Below, in pieces: positions 11,344 to 23,141 of a stretch of 64,000 bases of DNA; within the stretch, counting starts at the first letter, position 1, and each line of letters starts with the position of its first letter. Source of the DNA: Conoideocrella luteorostrata (taxonomy: Eukaryota > Ascomycota > Sordariomycetes > Hypocreales > Clavicipitaceae); assembly GCA_032433595.1 (NCBI GenBank), contig JASWJB010000009.1:124001-188000 (forward strand), in the 5' to 3' direction. Made by a program: the position numbers and the translations under genes. The notes below the pieces were generated by a model. The model did not search any database. It saw only the letters and a program-made list of their open reading frames with translations, and had not been told where the DNA came from.

Positions 11344-11923
11344 GTGACTGAGGATTCCGTCTTCCCCTGCAATCATGGGCTTCATCAATGCCGGCCTCGG
11401 ACGGTGTCAGACACCTGGAGAAATATATCAAGGCTGACTTTCACTCAGGAGAAATCGGACCCATCTTTCTTGCATGGTCGATACGAAGTGGTCGATAAGC
11501 TGGGCTTTGGAGGGCGGGTAGCCGCTTGACTGGCGCGCGATTCTCGAGAGGCAATACGTTGCCTTAAAGGTAGGCACGGCAGACTCCTTGCCTCCTGAGG
11601 TTCGGATTCTTCGAGCTCTTAGCACTCAATATATGGTTCCCAGGTTCCGAGGCTATTCCACGCCTATTAGATGCGTTCTAGATCGAATGTCCCAACGGCC
11701 CCTACCTATGTTGCACTGCAGTTCCGGCGCTTGCACTGTTCGAGAGATCTCTTTCAGTTGTTTGTTCGCCTTGACGCTCCTCGCGCCTTCGTACACGAAG
11801 TCAATCTGGCTGTTACCTACGTCTATTCGCAAATCAATGCCACACCCAAAAGCAGAGGGTTTTAGGGTCCAAATCAAGCAAGATGTGCGTAGGGCAGCAC
11901 ACTTTGAAAGGAATGAAGTATAG
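11344..11923 (+). pseudogene. SRPK-type protein kinase fragment, broken
   Basis: Pieces of a fungal SRPK-like kinase appear in order but in different frames. HGRYEVVDKLGFGG (N-lobe glycine loop) ends near 11520; a TGA then stands where the conserved Trp of STVWLARDS is expected. LARDSREA follows, then YVALKVGTADSLPPEVRILRAL in another frame, and finally RAFVHEVNLAVTYVYSQ from the helix before the catalytic loop, again in a shifted frame. The catalytic loop and the whole C-lobe are missing. SRPK kinases phosphorylate SR-type splicing factors, and filamentous fungi carry many recent paralogues. The Trp-to-stop change is G-to-A, consistent with repeat-induced mutation. It points tail-to-tail at the receptor gene whose stop lies only ~15 bp away. 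Confidence 0.72.
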
Positions 11924-11937
11924 TTATTGCCTCAAAG

Positions 11938-14900
11938 TTATGGGGAATGCTGCCGTAGCAGCTTTATAGCAGCCTCGTGTTTCATCTGAACGGCCCACGA
12001 CAGCGGTGTCCTCCCGCCGTTGTCCTTGGCTTCAACATTGGCGCCATTGTCCAGCAGCAACTTGACGGCGATTCTTGACCCCTGCTCGGCGGCCAGTGAT
12101 AGCGGCGTGATACCATTCTCGTCCTTTACCTCAACTTTTGCGCCTGCCTTGAGCAGCAGCTTGATGATAGCCTGATGACCGCAAGCAGCAGCCCACATAA
12201 GCGGCGTCCAGCCATATTTATCTCTGCTATCAAATTCTATACCCTTCTTGAGCAGTAGGTTAACAATAGCGGTATGCCCTCTCTCCGTGGCCAAAAACAG
12301 CGGCGTCCAGTTATTGCTATCCGCCACCTTCACATCTGCCTTCTTTTCGAGGAGTTTCTTGACAATAAGCAAAGACCCGCGCTCCACGGCTAATAAAAGT
12401 GATGTAAGACCGTAATCAAAATCCTTGGCGTCCACCTCCGACCCAGCCTCGAGCAGCAACTCGACAACAGCTTCATGCTCTTCTGCAACAGCCCGCAACA
12501 GTGGTGTCCGACCGCATTTGTCCTTTGCCTCAAGGCTAGCACCTTTCTCGAGCAGCAACTTGACAATATCAATGGACCAGTATCCAGCAGCCCACAATAA
12601 GGGCGTGAAGCCATAATTATCATTGGCCTCGACATCAGCGCCCGCCGCAAGCAGTAGCTTAACCACAGCTATATGTTGCTGGTTTATAGCCCACCATAAT
12701 GGTGTTCTCCCTTCATCGTCCTTTGCTTCGATGTTGGCGCCTGCCTCGAGTAGTAGCCGAATAATAGCCTCATTCTCGCGCTTGGCAGCTTGTAATAGCG
12801 GCGTGCAACCAAACATATCCTCCTCTTCGATCTTCGCACCGTGATGAAGTAGTAGCTTAGTCACATCTATATATCCCTGGTTTACCGCCCATAATAAAAG
12901 TGGTATACCTTTCTTGTCCTTTGCCTCGGCGTTAGCGCCTGCCTCGAGCAGTAGCTGAATAATAGCCTCGTTTCCATGCTCGGTGGCCCAGAATAGCGGC
13001 GTGCGACCATAGCAATCCTTGACCTCGGTCTTCGCACCGTTATTAAGTAATAGCTGCACAATACTCTTATTCTCATGCGCGGCAGCCCAGAGCAGTGGCG
13101 TGAAACCATAATCACTCCCTAACTCTGTCTGAGCACCGTGATTAAGCAATTGTTGCACAATAGTCTCATTCCCGAGCTTAGCAGCTAGTAACAGCGGCGT
13201 TAAACCAGAATAATCCTCCCTCTCAACGTTAGCACCGTTGTGAAGCAATAACTTAACCACGGCTGTATGTTCGTTCTGAATAGCCCATAATAATGGTGTT
13301 TGACCGGTCTTATCATCTCGCGCCTCAGCGTCTGCGCCGCTATCGAGCAGCAGCTGAACCGAGATCTCATGCCCTTGCTCAGCAGAAAGTAACAGGGACG
13401 TCCAACTGAAGCGATCTTTTGCCTCTATTTCGGCACCCTTCTCAAGCAATAGTTTAACAACAGTCGTATTCCCTTTCTGAGCAGCCCATATAAGTGACGT
13501 ACGCCCGGACGTATCGTCCTGCTCCTCAACATCCGCACCTTGCTCGAGCTGCAACCTGACGGTAGCCTCGGGTTCGTGTTTGACTGTCCACCATAGGGGT
13601 GTCTGACCACCCTTTGCGCCAGCCTCAAGCATCAGCTTGACAATTGTGTCGTGCCTTTTCATCGTAGCCCACGTTAGCGGCGTGATACCATCGTTATCCT
13701 TCACGTTTGTGTCTGCGCCCGCCTCAAGCAGCAGCTTGGCAATTGTGTCGTGCCTTTTCATCGTAGCCCACGTTAGCGGCGTGATACCATCATTATCCTT
13801 CACGTCTGTGTCTGCGCCCGCCTCAAGCAGCAGCTTGACAATGGTGTCATCCCTATTCATCGTAGCCCACATTAGCGGCGTGATACCATCATTATCCTTC
13901 ACGTCTGTGTCTGCGCCCGCCTCAAGCAGCAGCCTAGTAGTAGCTTCATATCCGTGCTTCACAGCCGACAAAAGAGGTGTTCGACCATACTTATCGTCTC
14001 GAGCCTCGACCTCTGCACCCGTCTGGAGTAACAGCCTGGTGACAATCTCATGCCCGCGCTGGGCGGCTCGCAGTAATGATGTGATGCCATATTCATCGGT
14101 CGCCTCAACATCAGCGCCGCTATCAAGCAGTAGCATTGCCAAGGCTTCATGTCCTTGCTCAGCAGCCCATAACAGCGCCGTCAAACCGAAGTGGCCCTTT
14201 GCCTCGACTTCGGCCCCCTTCTCGAGCAGCAGCTTGGCTATGACTATATGCCCACTCATGGCGGCCCCTAGTAGTGGCGTGATATTGGAAATTCTATCCC
14301 TTACTTCGACCCCAGCGCCGTATTCAAGTAGCAGCGTGGTAGTAGCAATGTGCCCCCGGGTAACCGCCAATAATAGGGGTGTGAATTCGCGTACGTTATC
14401 CTTGACATCAACCCCCGCGCCAGCATCAAGCAGTAGCTTAGCAATCTTCTCATGCCCATTCTCAGCAGCTTTCCAAAGCGGCGTCTCGTGGTATTTACTC
14501 TTCCCATCAACCTCTGCATCCTCCTCAAGCAGTAGCTTAACGACAGCCTCATCCCCCATCCCAGTAGCCCATAACAGTGGTGTCAAGCTACTATCGTCTC
14601 TAGCGTCGACCTCGGCGCCGTTTTCAAGTAGCAGCTTAACCGCACCTTTCTGCCCATTCATAGAAGCCAATGTTAGCGGCGTGCAATTATCCTTACCGCT
14701 TACATTGACCTCGGCACCTGAAGTAAGTAAAATATCAACAACAGCTTCATGCCTCATACGGGCAGCCCATAACAGTGACGTGTATTCATAAGCATCGTCC
14801 CGCGCCTCAATCTCTGTGCCATTCTCAAGCAGCAGCTTGACGATAATTTGAAGACCCATATATGAGGCTACCATAAGATTCGTAAAATGCAATTTTCTCC

Positions 14901-17537
14901 GCCACCATTGAGACAGCTCAAAAAGTGAAAACCATTCAGAGTAGCTCTTTGAATCTGGATCACAAAGCCTTTCGGCGAAAGGCACAATGGCTATGTCGTC
15001 CACAATACCTGCCTCGCGGAAATGGGCACCCCAATACGTAGCCGAGTAACCTAAGAAGGCCCGTCTATCATCCGAATATTCGACTACCTCACTTCTATCA
15101 GAGTCAAAAAAATTTAAATAGGCCACACAGATTTCGGCGAAGGCTCTGTGCGCGTCTCGCAAAGTAATAGAGTGATGCCAGCTAAGCCCTGTTGGGATAG
15201 TCGTGAGTGCTAAATCAGCTTGGAGAAATTCGCGGGCGGTTTGATGAAGGAAATAAATCTTGCCATGATGGATTGAAATAAATAATCCGCATAAGGATCT
15301 GAGACGTAGCTTAAAGTTCTCGTCATCTTCAAGATCAAGGTCACAAAACGATTGCGATTTGCCGTCCATGTTCATAGCAACGTTCATCTCCGACAGTGTC
15401 AGGGGCCGGTACGCGGCTAAAATAAAGCTTAAAGCTTTTCGAACTGCTACGTGCTGTGTAGATTTGTTGAGAATCTGGTCATATGCCTCGTTAATACTCT
15501 TTGGAAGCGATCCAAGAGTGGAATCAACACCCTTTATTGTCTTTTTAAAGTCTTCTCTCTCTAAGTAGTTAAACACGAGGTACACCCAGAGGTAGGTGCG
15601 GTGGGTAGCCTCCTTCAACTTTTTCTCTAGGTGGCACTTGATTTCGGGTGAGAGGCCCTCTGTCTGGTTCTTGGCCTGGTCCTTCGTTGGCAGTTGATTA
15701 ACCCGGTACGTGATGACGCGGTTCACCTCCTGACTGATGGCTTCTGACTCTTCCTCTCCTGGTATACGGATATTTGGAAAGACACCTAATAAACCACGAA
15801 ACTTGGACAAGATCTGCTGATACGGACGGCACGTTAGAAGACATTTCAACTTGCCTGAGCTCATTTGGTAGAAGATGGCCTCCACCTTGCGTATAAGATG
15901 TGCAAACTCTGACTCCTCGCATTCATCTAAAGCATCGAAGACAATAATAACAGACCCTGCCTGGGGGTCCTTTATGGAATTTTGCAGGATGGTCCAGAGT
16001 GACTCTGTGGAGTGGATTAGGCCCTCGCCATCCTTGACGTATTGCGGCATAGCATGCTCTATTAGCGATGGCCTCTGAGAGAAGAGCTGGTGGAGCAGTG
16101 CGCATAAGGCTTGGCGAATAGTATTTTGATCTTGATCCTTAAAGAAGAAATAGCAAATAGTTGTTGATCGCGGTAGGCCGTGGTCAACTAGGTATTTTGC
16201 TAATACCGACTTTCCACAGCCAGGATCCGCCGTGACCAGCAACGGGCCAGACTCCTGTTCTAGCCACTTCTGGAAGTGCTCATGATTAAGGAACCATAAG
16301 CACGTGTCTTTAACTCTCTCTTCCACTCGGTCCTTATACCACTCGTACGTGGCGTCCTTCCTACTAGTTGTAAGGCGGAATAGCTGGTGACATCGCGCTT
16401 CCTTGTCAAGTAGTCTCTCCTTGGTGAACTCGTTTTGGGCTTGGAGTTGCCTCTTCCCAATATCTAAATGCTCTTTGGAAACCTTATGAACATCTATAAA
16501 CATAGTTAATACGTATTTCGAGTATATATTCAATCCTCTTAATTACCAGATAGAATGCTGTTTATTTTCTGTTCGGCTTTAACCCTATTTCCAGGTATTC
16601 GATGAAGAAGGTCTTTTGCATATGCCGCAGCCGCCATAGCTGCATATCCCTGCCACTCTTTGCTTTTGTGCGAGTCTGAGTAGTCGCATATGCCGCGGAT
16701 AATAAGACACGGAAAGTGGTTCATGAGCCCTGCTGCTTCCATTTCAAAGCATAGAATACCCTCTTCTGTAGCAAGCTTATCCCGCACTAAAGCATGTTTC
16801 ATTAGCTGGTTTCCAGAAGCAATAACGCCGTAATGGACTGCTGGATTATCCTCGTCCTCAGTGCGACTAGGCCGCTGTATTAGCTTTAATTGATCAACAC
16901 CGCAGGCGGCCACACAGCCTAAATCATTATCTATGGGGTGTGTGACTTTGGACTGATACAGCCTGTCGCTACTTGATTCTGGCCGACGAAAATTCTTCCG
17001 TAGCCTGGGCTTCTTTCGGAGGATCTTCTGTATATTCTCTTCAAGGTGGTGACCATCAGCTTCGTATATACCGTCTAGGACAGTTACTGCTGTCCGCAAG
17101 ATAGTTGGTGGTTGGTTTAGAAACCCTGTTGGTCTGAAGGTCTGATCTTGAATGGTCTTGCCAAGATCGTACTGGAAGATGCCACCCTTCCCATCTCGAG
17201 GAGCGCTGACGACAATGTCACCTAGGCGGATGTCGTGCTTTGGGCTCGGTGCGCCGCCGCCGATACCGACCATAAGACCAAATCTAATATTACAAAAGCT
17301 GTGCATCATGTCTCGTGCGACAGTAGCGGCAGAGGATATGCCGTACTCGCCGTTAGGCAAGACGGCGATGACCACATTGTGTTCCCCTATTCTGCCTAGC
17401 GTATATGCGTTATTATCATGAGGCGACACCGCCTCTGGTGGCTCGTGTTCCTCGTCGAGAAATTCTCGTGCAGCAATGTACTCTGTTCTTATGGCGCAAA
17501 TCCAGCCGACGGCGTAGTCATCAACAGCGTGGGGCAT
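11938..17537 (-). CDS. Fungal NOD-like receptor: PNP-NACHT-ankyrin, 1848 aa, 2 exons
   Basis: Exon 1 (17537-16547) and exon 2 (16493-11938) join across a 53-bp intron with branch TATTAAC; phase 1 is kept and yields SILSDVHKV. Residues ~8-315 are a nucleoside phosphorylase-like (PNP_UDP) domain with GIGGGAPSP, the ribose-binding FEMEAAG and catalytic-region [12 protein letters not shown] all intact. Residues ~415-590 are a NACHT NTPase with Walker A ADPGCGKS (~419-426) and Walker [14 protein letters not shown] (Asp ~517). A helical linker leads to 30 ankyrin repeats (~866-1845). Fungal STAND proteins of this layout are thought to sense non-self or pathogens through the repeats and to fire the N-terminal enzyme. 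Related PNP effectors in the bacterial Detocs system cleave ATP; that activity here is inference. Repeats 11-13 are almost identical, and repeat 13 lacks about 7 residues. No transmembrane segment. Confidence 0.92.
13624..13934 (-). repeat. Three near-identical 99-bp ankyrin-coding tandem units
   Basis: Ankyrin modules 10-13 of the receptor are encoded by a 99-bp period repeated almost without change; each unit encodes [24 protein letters not shown]. The remaining ankyrin units are far more divergent at DNA level, so this block amplified or was homogenised recently. Confidence 0.85.
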
Positions 17538-19021
17538 ACTGGTTAAGAGAGTACCTCAGCTCTGAGGCTCCATGGGCGAGACTATTGCCATGTATGGTCA
17601 AGGAGTCGCGCTGCTGTATAATCCAGGCGATTAGGAGACCTTTCGCTATATAGAGAGGAGTTCGGGCGCGATATTTGCAGGCATTCACTGGGCTGTGTTG
17701 GATGACGCTGGAACGAAGAGAAACACCCCGCTCCGATTCAAGTGATTGAAGTTGACATCCTGCGTCACCAATCAAATCCTGCCTCGTCCTGCCAGCCACC
17801 GTACCGTCTGGCTAAAAGCCTGCCAATGATTCTCTCTCCACTACCCAGTCTTTGGTGCTGAACACCCCCAGACCAAGCCGCGGAGACGGGGCGACGCGAT
17901 AACGACAATGGCGTTTCTTCATGTCCTTGCTTGCGTCGTTCCGTAGCTAACTGGTATATATATATGGTTATAGGAGAAGTAAGGGTTTACCAAACTCTTC
18001 AGGTAGACCCTAGTAGCTTGAGCACACCCTTGGCATCCTTATTTTCACCTGCACCTCATTTCAGTATGTGTGAAGCTCAGGCGCAGCTTAGGAACAGCTT
18101 ATGAAGCCGTAACAGGCTGACTGAGCGGCGCCTGATATTGGCCTGAGCCAGTGTGGTCAAAAGCTGCGATGCAAAGCATCGTGGTTCACGTGAAATAATA
18201 GCCAAGCCCATTGTTGAGAGATCTTCACTCACCCGTTGCCTCAGCGCGACAAGAGAATGTACAATACGACATTCCTGCAGACTATCTCGATTTAATCGAA
18301 GAAACTATGTCCGGGCGTGCTAGAGAGCCAACCAACCACATGCACCGAAATCCTCTCCTCGTCAACATAGGCAAGGGCCTACAACTCCAAACCTTGAACA
18401 CCAATATAAGAGAGAAGGTGTCAGAATCTCGAGAACTCTAGTCCGCGTACGGAGATCAAGAATTTCCGCATTGGTTACATCGCATTGCTTGCGATGTCAA
18501 GATCGGCTAGGATTTCAAGACACCGCAGGTCTAGAAACCTAGCCTGTGAAACAAGATGAAGAGAATAGAATTCTTGGCTTCAAGACCGTGACCAAACTAT
18601 AGTTTAGTGTAATGGGATAAGAGCATTAAATACATTAATACCGGTCAGAAAATTATGAGATGTTGGTAAAATTATTTTAGCGGAGTGCATGTGAGATGTT
18701 GGATCTAGCTATCATAGAATTCTGAAAACTAAAAATAAATGCGTTGAGGCATCAAGCATTGATACGCTTCTTGCAATTGTCGTCTAGAGTGAGTATCGAT
18801 GTTTTTGTGTAAAGAGAGAGAAAGAAATCACGCGTTAAGAAATAGAGCCGGAAATACCCTATACACTAGTTCTAACAAGACAAGACTGTAGTTACTATTT
18901 GGGCATTCCCTGTGTACTGTTGGTCCATCTACCTCACACCGCTCAACTGGTCCACAACGTTAGCAAAGGCCTTCACCAGAGTAGATGCGATTGGCACTCA
19001 CGTGTAATGTATTCATGCATC
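17538..19021. other. Intergenic region, receptor promoter side
   Basis: Contains the promoter of the receptor (minus strand). From about 18590 it is AT-rich. It holds the mutated copy of a dispersed repeat at 18732-18798. An open frame at 18211-18441 shows no domain. Confidence 0.5.
18732..18798 (+). repeat. Dispersed repeat copy, AT-shifted (partner 10177-10241)
   Basis: Matches the 10.2-kb copy over about 65 bp with many G-to-A and C-to-T differences relative to it. This is the pattern expected of a RIP-mutated copy; the rest of the element is not recognisable. Confidence 0.5.
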
Positions 19022-20730
19022 TTAGATATTCTCATTTGATGTTTCGAAAGATGGACACGGCTCTGACTCAATGCTTTGAAGGCAGTCCAAGACCGTTTCG
19101 ATACAAACTCTGTGGTGAACATCCAAGTCCAGCATTCGTGTCACCAACGTGTACGCTTGTTGCCATTTGGGCGAGACACATCTTGATGAGCATATCTCAT
19201 CAAATGATCTCATGAAAGCAACATGTTCACGTGCAATGTTGCAAGAAGCCCCTCTCCCGGTATCCTGGACACTGTGCCACATTGTCGTCACGGCGGAGGT
19301 CCCTCCTGCAGCGGCTGCGAGTAGCAAGGCGAAACAGCAGCCAAGTTGCCAGACGTCAACTTTTAGAGTACTCGATAGGCTGTCGAGCTGTTCAGGAGCC
19401 TGGAACTGGTATGATCCCTGCTTGCTGAAATCGGTACTTGCTTCTTCTGAGAACACTTTGCTGCGGCCGACATCCGTGAGGATTGGGGTGACGTTATTTG
19501 TACCTGGATGTTGCAGCAGTATGTTGTCTGGTTTTATGTCCTTGTGTTTGATCGAGAGATGATGCAGGTACGCTACAGCGTCAGCCAGCTCGCTCATCAT
19601 ACGAATGATGATGTGGTCGGACTTGTCACACCCAAACCCAAACCATGGACAACGGGACTGCCGCGTTCCGTCTGAGCAGTGAAGAAACTCATCCAGCGTG
19701 AAAGGTGCCCAGGGTCGCATAACAATATATATCACATTGGGCTCGCTCTCGATCTCATATGCGTCCACAAATTGCACAATGTTCTGGTGGTGACAGACCT
19801 GCAAAACACCCACTTCTTGCTTAATTTCATTTCGATCCGCGTCGCTGAACACTTTTCGAAGGGTCTTTTCTGCAAATATATGGCCCAATAAGTTATGTGT
19901 AACTTTGCGCACTATTCCAAACCCTCCTTGGTATTGATCAGCAGTGGCTTCAGAAATATATGGACAATCTCCACGATTATTGTACAAATGTACATATCGA
20001 GGAAAGAACTGTGCTGTAGCTCTATGCACAAATTCTAATGGGTTCGATCTATAATTGTGTCAAATAGTATCCCTGGAATATTGAGGAGTACTGAAAAGGG
20101 TATCAGGGCATACGTTGAGAGGCATTCAACCAATTCAGCATCAGTGGTTCGAGAAAAACTGGAAACTGACATCATTAAGTCTTCAGCTATCCGAAACGCC
20201 CTGACAGAGCTGCAATAGTACGAAGACTTCGTCCGGCTAAGGATGTTCTGGTGAGCATAGATTGTGTCAAGTGCTTCCCATTGGCAGGGCCTATCAACGC
20301 TGCTGCCGAAGTTGACCAGGTCCAAAGTCTCTGAAATGAGTCGACTGACATCGATAAGCCGTTCCCAAAGAGTTGTTACATCGAGTTGATGAGTATCCAG
20401 AATGTGGAACTCTCCCCGATTTAAGGATTGCAAAAGCTCCCGCGGACCCTCGACACAACGGATAACTTGAGATTGGACGAGATTGTTTAATGGCGATGAG
20501 TTCTGACGGGATACCCGTGCCTCTAAACGCGTGCATACGTCGAGACATGCCACGAGTAGTGCTGCAATGCTCGGAGCGGTGGTTTCCGGGCTTGCATCCA
20601 TGTTGGGGTTCGTTCCTCCTAAAACCCGGCGGATTCGCTCTAGCGACGGTGAACGAAAGGAAGCTTTTATTATAGAGAATAAGTGACGAACTAGGTAGCT
20701 CTGAATTATACGTTTGAATTGGCCTGACAT
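19022..20730 (-). CDS. Serine/threonine protein kinase with helical N-terminal region, 547 aa, 2 exons
   Basis: Exon 1 20730-20114 and exon 2 20048-19022 are joined by a 65-bp intron (donor GTATGC, acceptor TTATAG); phase 2 gives ECLSTSNPLEF. Residues 1-~200 are alpha-helical with no motif that I recognise, in the position where fungal kinases of this kind often carry a signalling domain. The kinase domain starts near residue 243: glycine loop QGGFGIV, an Ala-Glu-Lys in place of VAIK, catalytic loop IKHKDIKPDNILL (HKD for HRD), metal-binding LTDVGRS (DVG for DFG), and APEQ. All three catalytic positions (Lys, Asp, Asp) are kept, so activity is plausible. It is the next gene upstream of the receptor on the same strand, 1.5 kb away. 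Target unknown. Gene model is moderately certain. Confidence 0.8.
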
Positions 20731-21739
20731 CCCTGCGGATACCTAATCTTCTCCGGAATCCGGAGAGTACACAGGCTACTGTACTGCTGCTGCGGCTAAG
20801 TCATGGCGGTTCGAGAATTTCACGAGCTAAAGGCCATAGTGTTCGACATCTTAGAGCAAAGCTGTGCTCTGAATGGCTATTTTTTAGAAAGCCCACAATT
20901 CTGTGCAGGGACGGCTCCTCCATGCACTCGTTCATGTGGAGGATTTGGGCGGGAAGGATGTGGTACTTACGATACCGAAAGTCAACATTAACCCCAATGT
21001 TGCTACGTACACTGAGTCAGTGCGTTAAAATATCAATCTGGCCGTTTGTTAGCAGGCTGGTCTAGAGAGGTTCAATACTGACACTATTGATGCCGATACT
21101 ACCTACGGAGTAGCCATGGTGGCTGTCTCCGATCTTATTGCTTGCTTAGAATGAGGGAGCGAGTCACGCGCCAGGATATTGTCATGTCAGCAATGAGTGG
21201 CAAGTTGATACCTGAAATTCGGATGAAATGTTTCCTTTCTTTTTGTTGCTGCAATGACCAGGGATAACGGAGCTAGCAAGGGGGCAAATTCAGGCCAAAA
21301 ATTGCATCTGAATACCAACCTCCTCAGAGCCCTCAGAATGCGCTCTCTTTTTCGAAATACGAGGAAATTAGCAGGGCTATTTATTTTCAAGTATGCTTTC
21401 TTTGAAGATCCTTCCGTCGCCCTGGGCTACGAGGTCGCGTTGCCTAATGAGGGGAAACGTATGTATACAAGAATTATGCACGGAGTATCCTGCGTCGAGG
21501 TAACTGTAACAGACATGACCAATCACTCTATAAAGCCTGAGATGCCAGTACTCTTCTAGGCGGTGTGTGCATCTAGAAAGCCATGGAATCCCAAATTTCA
21601 TTTCATCCCTAGATCAAGTTCAAAGCTGACACTTATTCTTACGCAATACCAAATTGTCCTGTTCCTTGTTCGTTTGTTCATAATCTTGCGTTCCTTCTTG
21701 CGGCTGGTGCAGCCCAGAATTTAGTCCTAGCCATCCATG

Positions 21740-21835
21740 CCCGGGGGGGTGGTGGTGGTGGTGGGGAGGGAAGAAAAAAGTAGGAAGAAAAGTAGGAAAA
21801 AAAGAAAAGAAAAAAAGAAAAGAAAAAAAGAAAGC
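21740..21835 (+). repeat. Low-complexity GGT and purine tract
   Basis: A run of G followed by GGT repeats, then about 70 bases made almost only of A and G with a repeating AAAAGAAAAGAAA pattern. Not coding. Mirror-symmetric homopurine tracts of this type can form triplex DNA. Confidence 0.8.
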
Positions 21836-22423
21836 AGTGGCTCAAAGGCTCGGACCATGTCGCGATTTCCGTAATGCATGACATATCCCAAATGAGACTA
21901 GATTCCATACTGGGATGCTGAACTTGCTGCCTTGTTCCCCGTACAAGCTGTGGTTGACATCAGTGCGCAGTAACGACAAAGATGCTGCTGATATTTGCTA
22001 CCGCACGCATACGCTCTGGAGCAGGCTGTGCTGTAATTAGGTGTCATGACATAAAACTGGGGCCAATCAGGGGCAGATTTGCTACACCATGTCGCACGCC
22101 GTAGTGAACAGATGTCGGGATGCTATGCAGCGCGTTAGAACGAGCAATTGCATTGAAGTCAACTGCTGAAGAGGCGCGGCGGGTACTCACCGTTTGGCTG
22201 TCATAACCACATCTGTTTTGCTACGGCCACACCCTGAGCTGAGTAAATAGAACAAATTCCGCAACAGAGTTATAATACTACCTCGATTCCAGAAGTCGCA
22301 ACAACGGGCCCGATCAGATTGCAAAAAGCAGCAGACGGCAAAAGGCTGGGTCAGGGGGCCCCAAACCCAAGAGAACGGCTGGGGACATGTCATCACGATT
22401 CGTACTCAAATTCTCCGGGCCAG

Positions 22424-22439
22424 TACGGAGTACTCCGTA
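22424..22439. repeat. TACGGAGTACTCCGTA palindrome
   Basis: TACGGAGTA (22424-22432) overlaps TACTCCGTA (22431-22439) to make a perfect 16-base palindrome. Its core is CGG-N6-CCG, the spacing bound by some Zn2Cys6 dimers. Confidence 0.6.
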
Positions 22440-23141
22440 GTTTCAAGGCAATCACTAGAAGGACGACGGCATGTTATCCGTAGCACCGACAACTTGGGCA
22501 CCCTGGCCGCTAGTTGACTTATTATGACCTGGCTGCCTTGTTACGGTGGCCATAGCTTGTTTCCAAGTACCCCTGCTCCGGGAACTCCAATAATAAGCGA
22601 CACGGACTGGCACACCCGCTCTCCCGACATTAACAAATGAATACCCCTGTCGCAAGGAGGATGGAGGATGGCAAGGGTCGAGAACATACCAGACGACAAG
22701 ATACGGAGTACAGAGTAACTACTGCTATACATAAAATGTGCGCCACCGTTTACGTCATTTGAGGAATAGTTTAGTGGGTAATCTTGACCGCCACTAGAAG
22801 ATGCTGTACCTTCTCAAAGCCGCTTAATTTGGCTAATATGCAAAAAAAACTACGCGATAAAACGTGTGTTAGATGAATGCATGAGCAGTACGTAAATTAT
22901 GAAAAGTACCAGTAAGAGCCCAAGGATGATGAGAGCTCAGCAAAAATGTTCAAGCAGAGTGCTTGTGCAGATGTTGAATCTGGCCATCAAATTTAGGACA
23001 TGGTTGAAAAAGCCCCATACTTATGCCTCGCAACTCTGGCGAGGTACGAACTTTGGCATAAAAGAACGAGATATTGCTTGCCTAAGCCGGCAGCCCAGTG
23101 GCTGTGACCAAGTCCAACTGCCAACGTTTGTTTCCCAGCAC

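Larger units (their letters stand above)
20731..23141. other. Gene-poor stretch, 2.4 kb
   Basis: No supported gene. It carries exact TACGGAGTA motifs at 21104, 22424 and 22702, a dyad at 22424-22439, and a homopurine low-complexity tract at about 21740-21835. ORFs here are short and mutually overlapping. Confidence 0.55.

Noticed and set aside
13637..14791. 384-codon open frame on the plus strand rich in Ser and Ala
   Set aside because: It is the antisense of the ankyrin repeats; its 33-residue periodicity simply mirrors the coding strand.
16494..16546. PNP and NACHT frames as two separate genes
   Set aside because: They are separated by a few bases, but a good donor, branch site and acceptor in correct phase join them, as in known fungal PNP-NACHT proteins.
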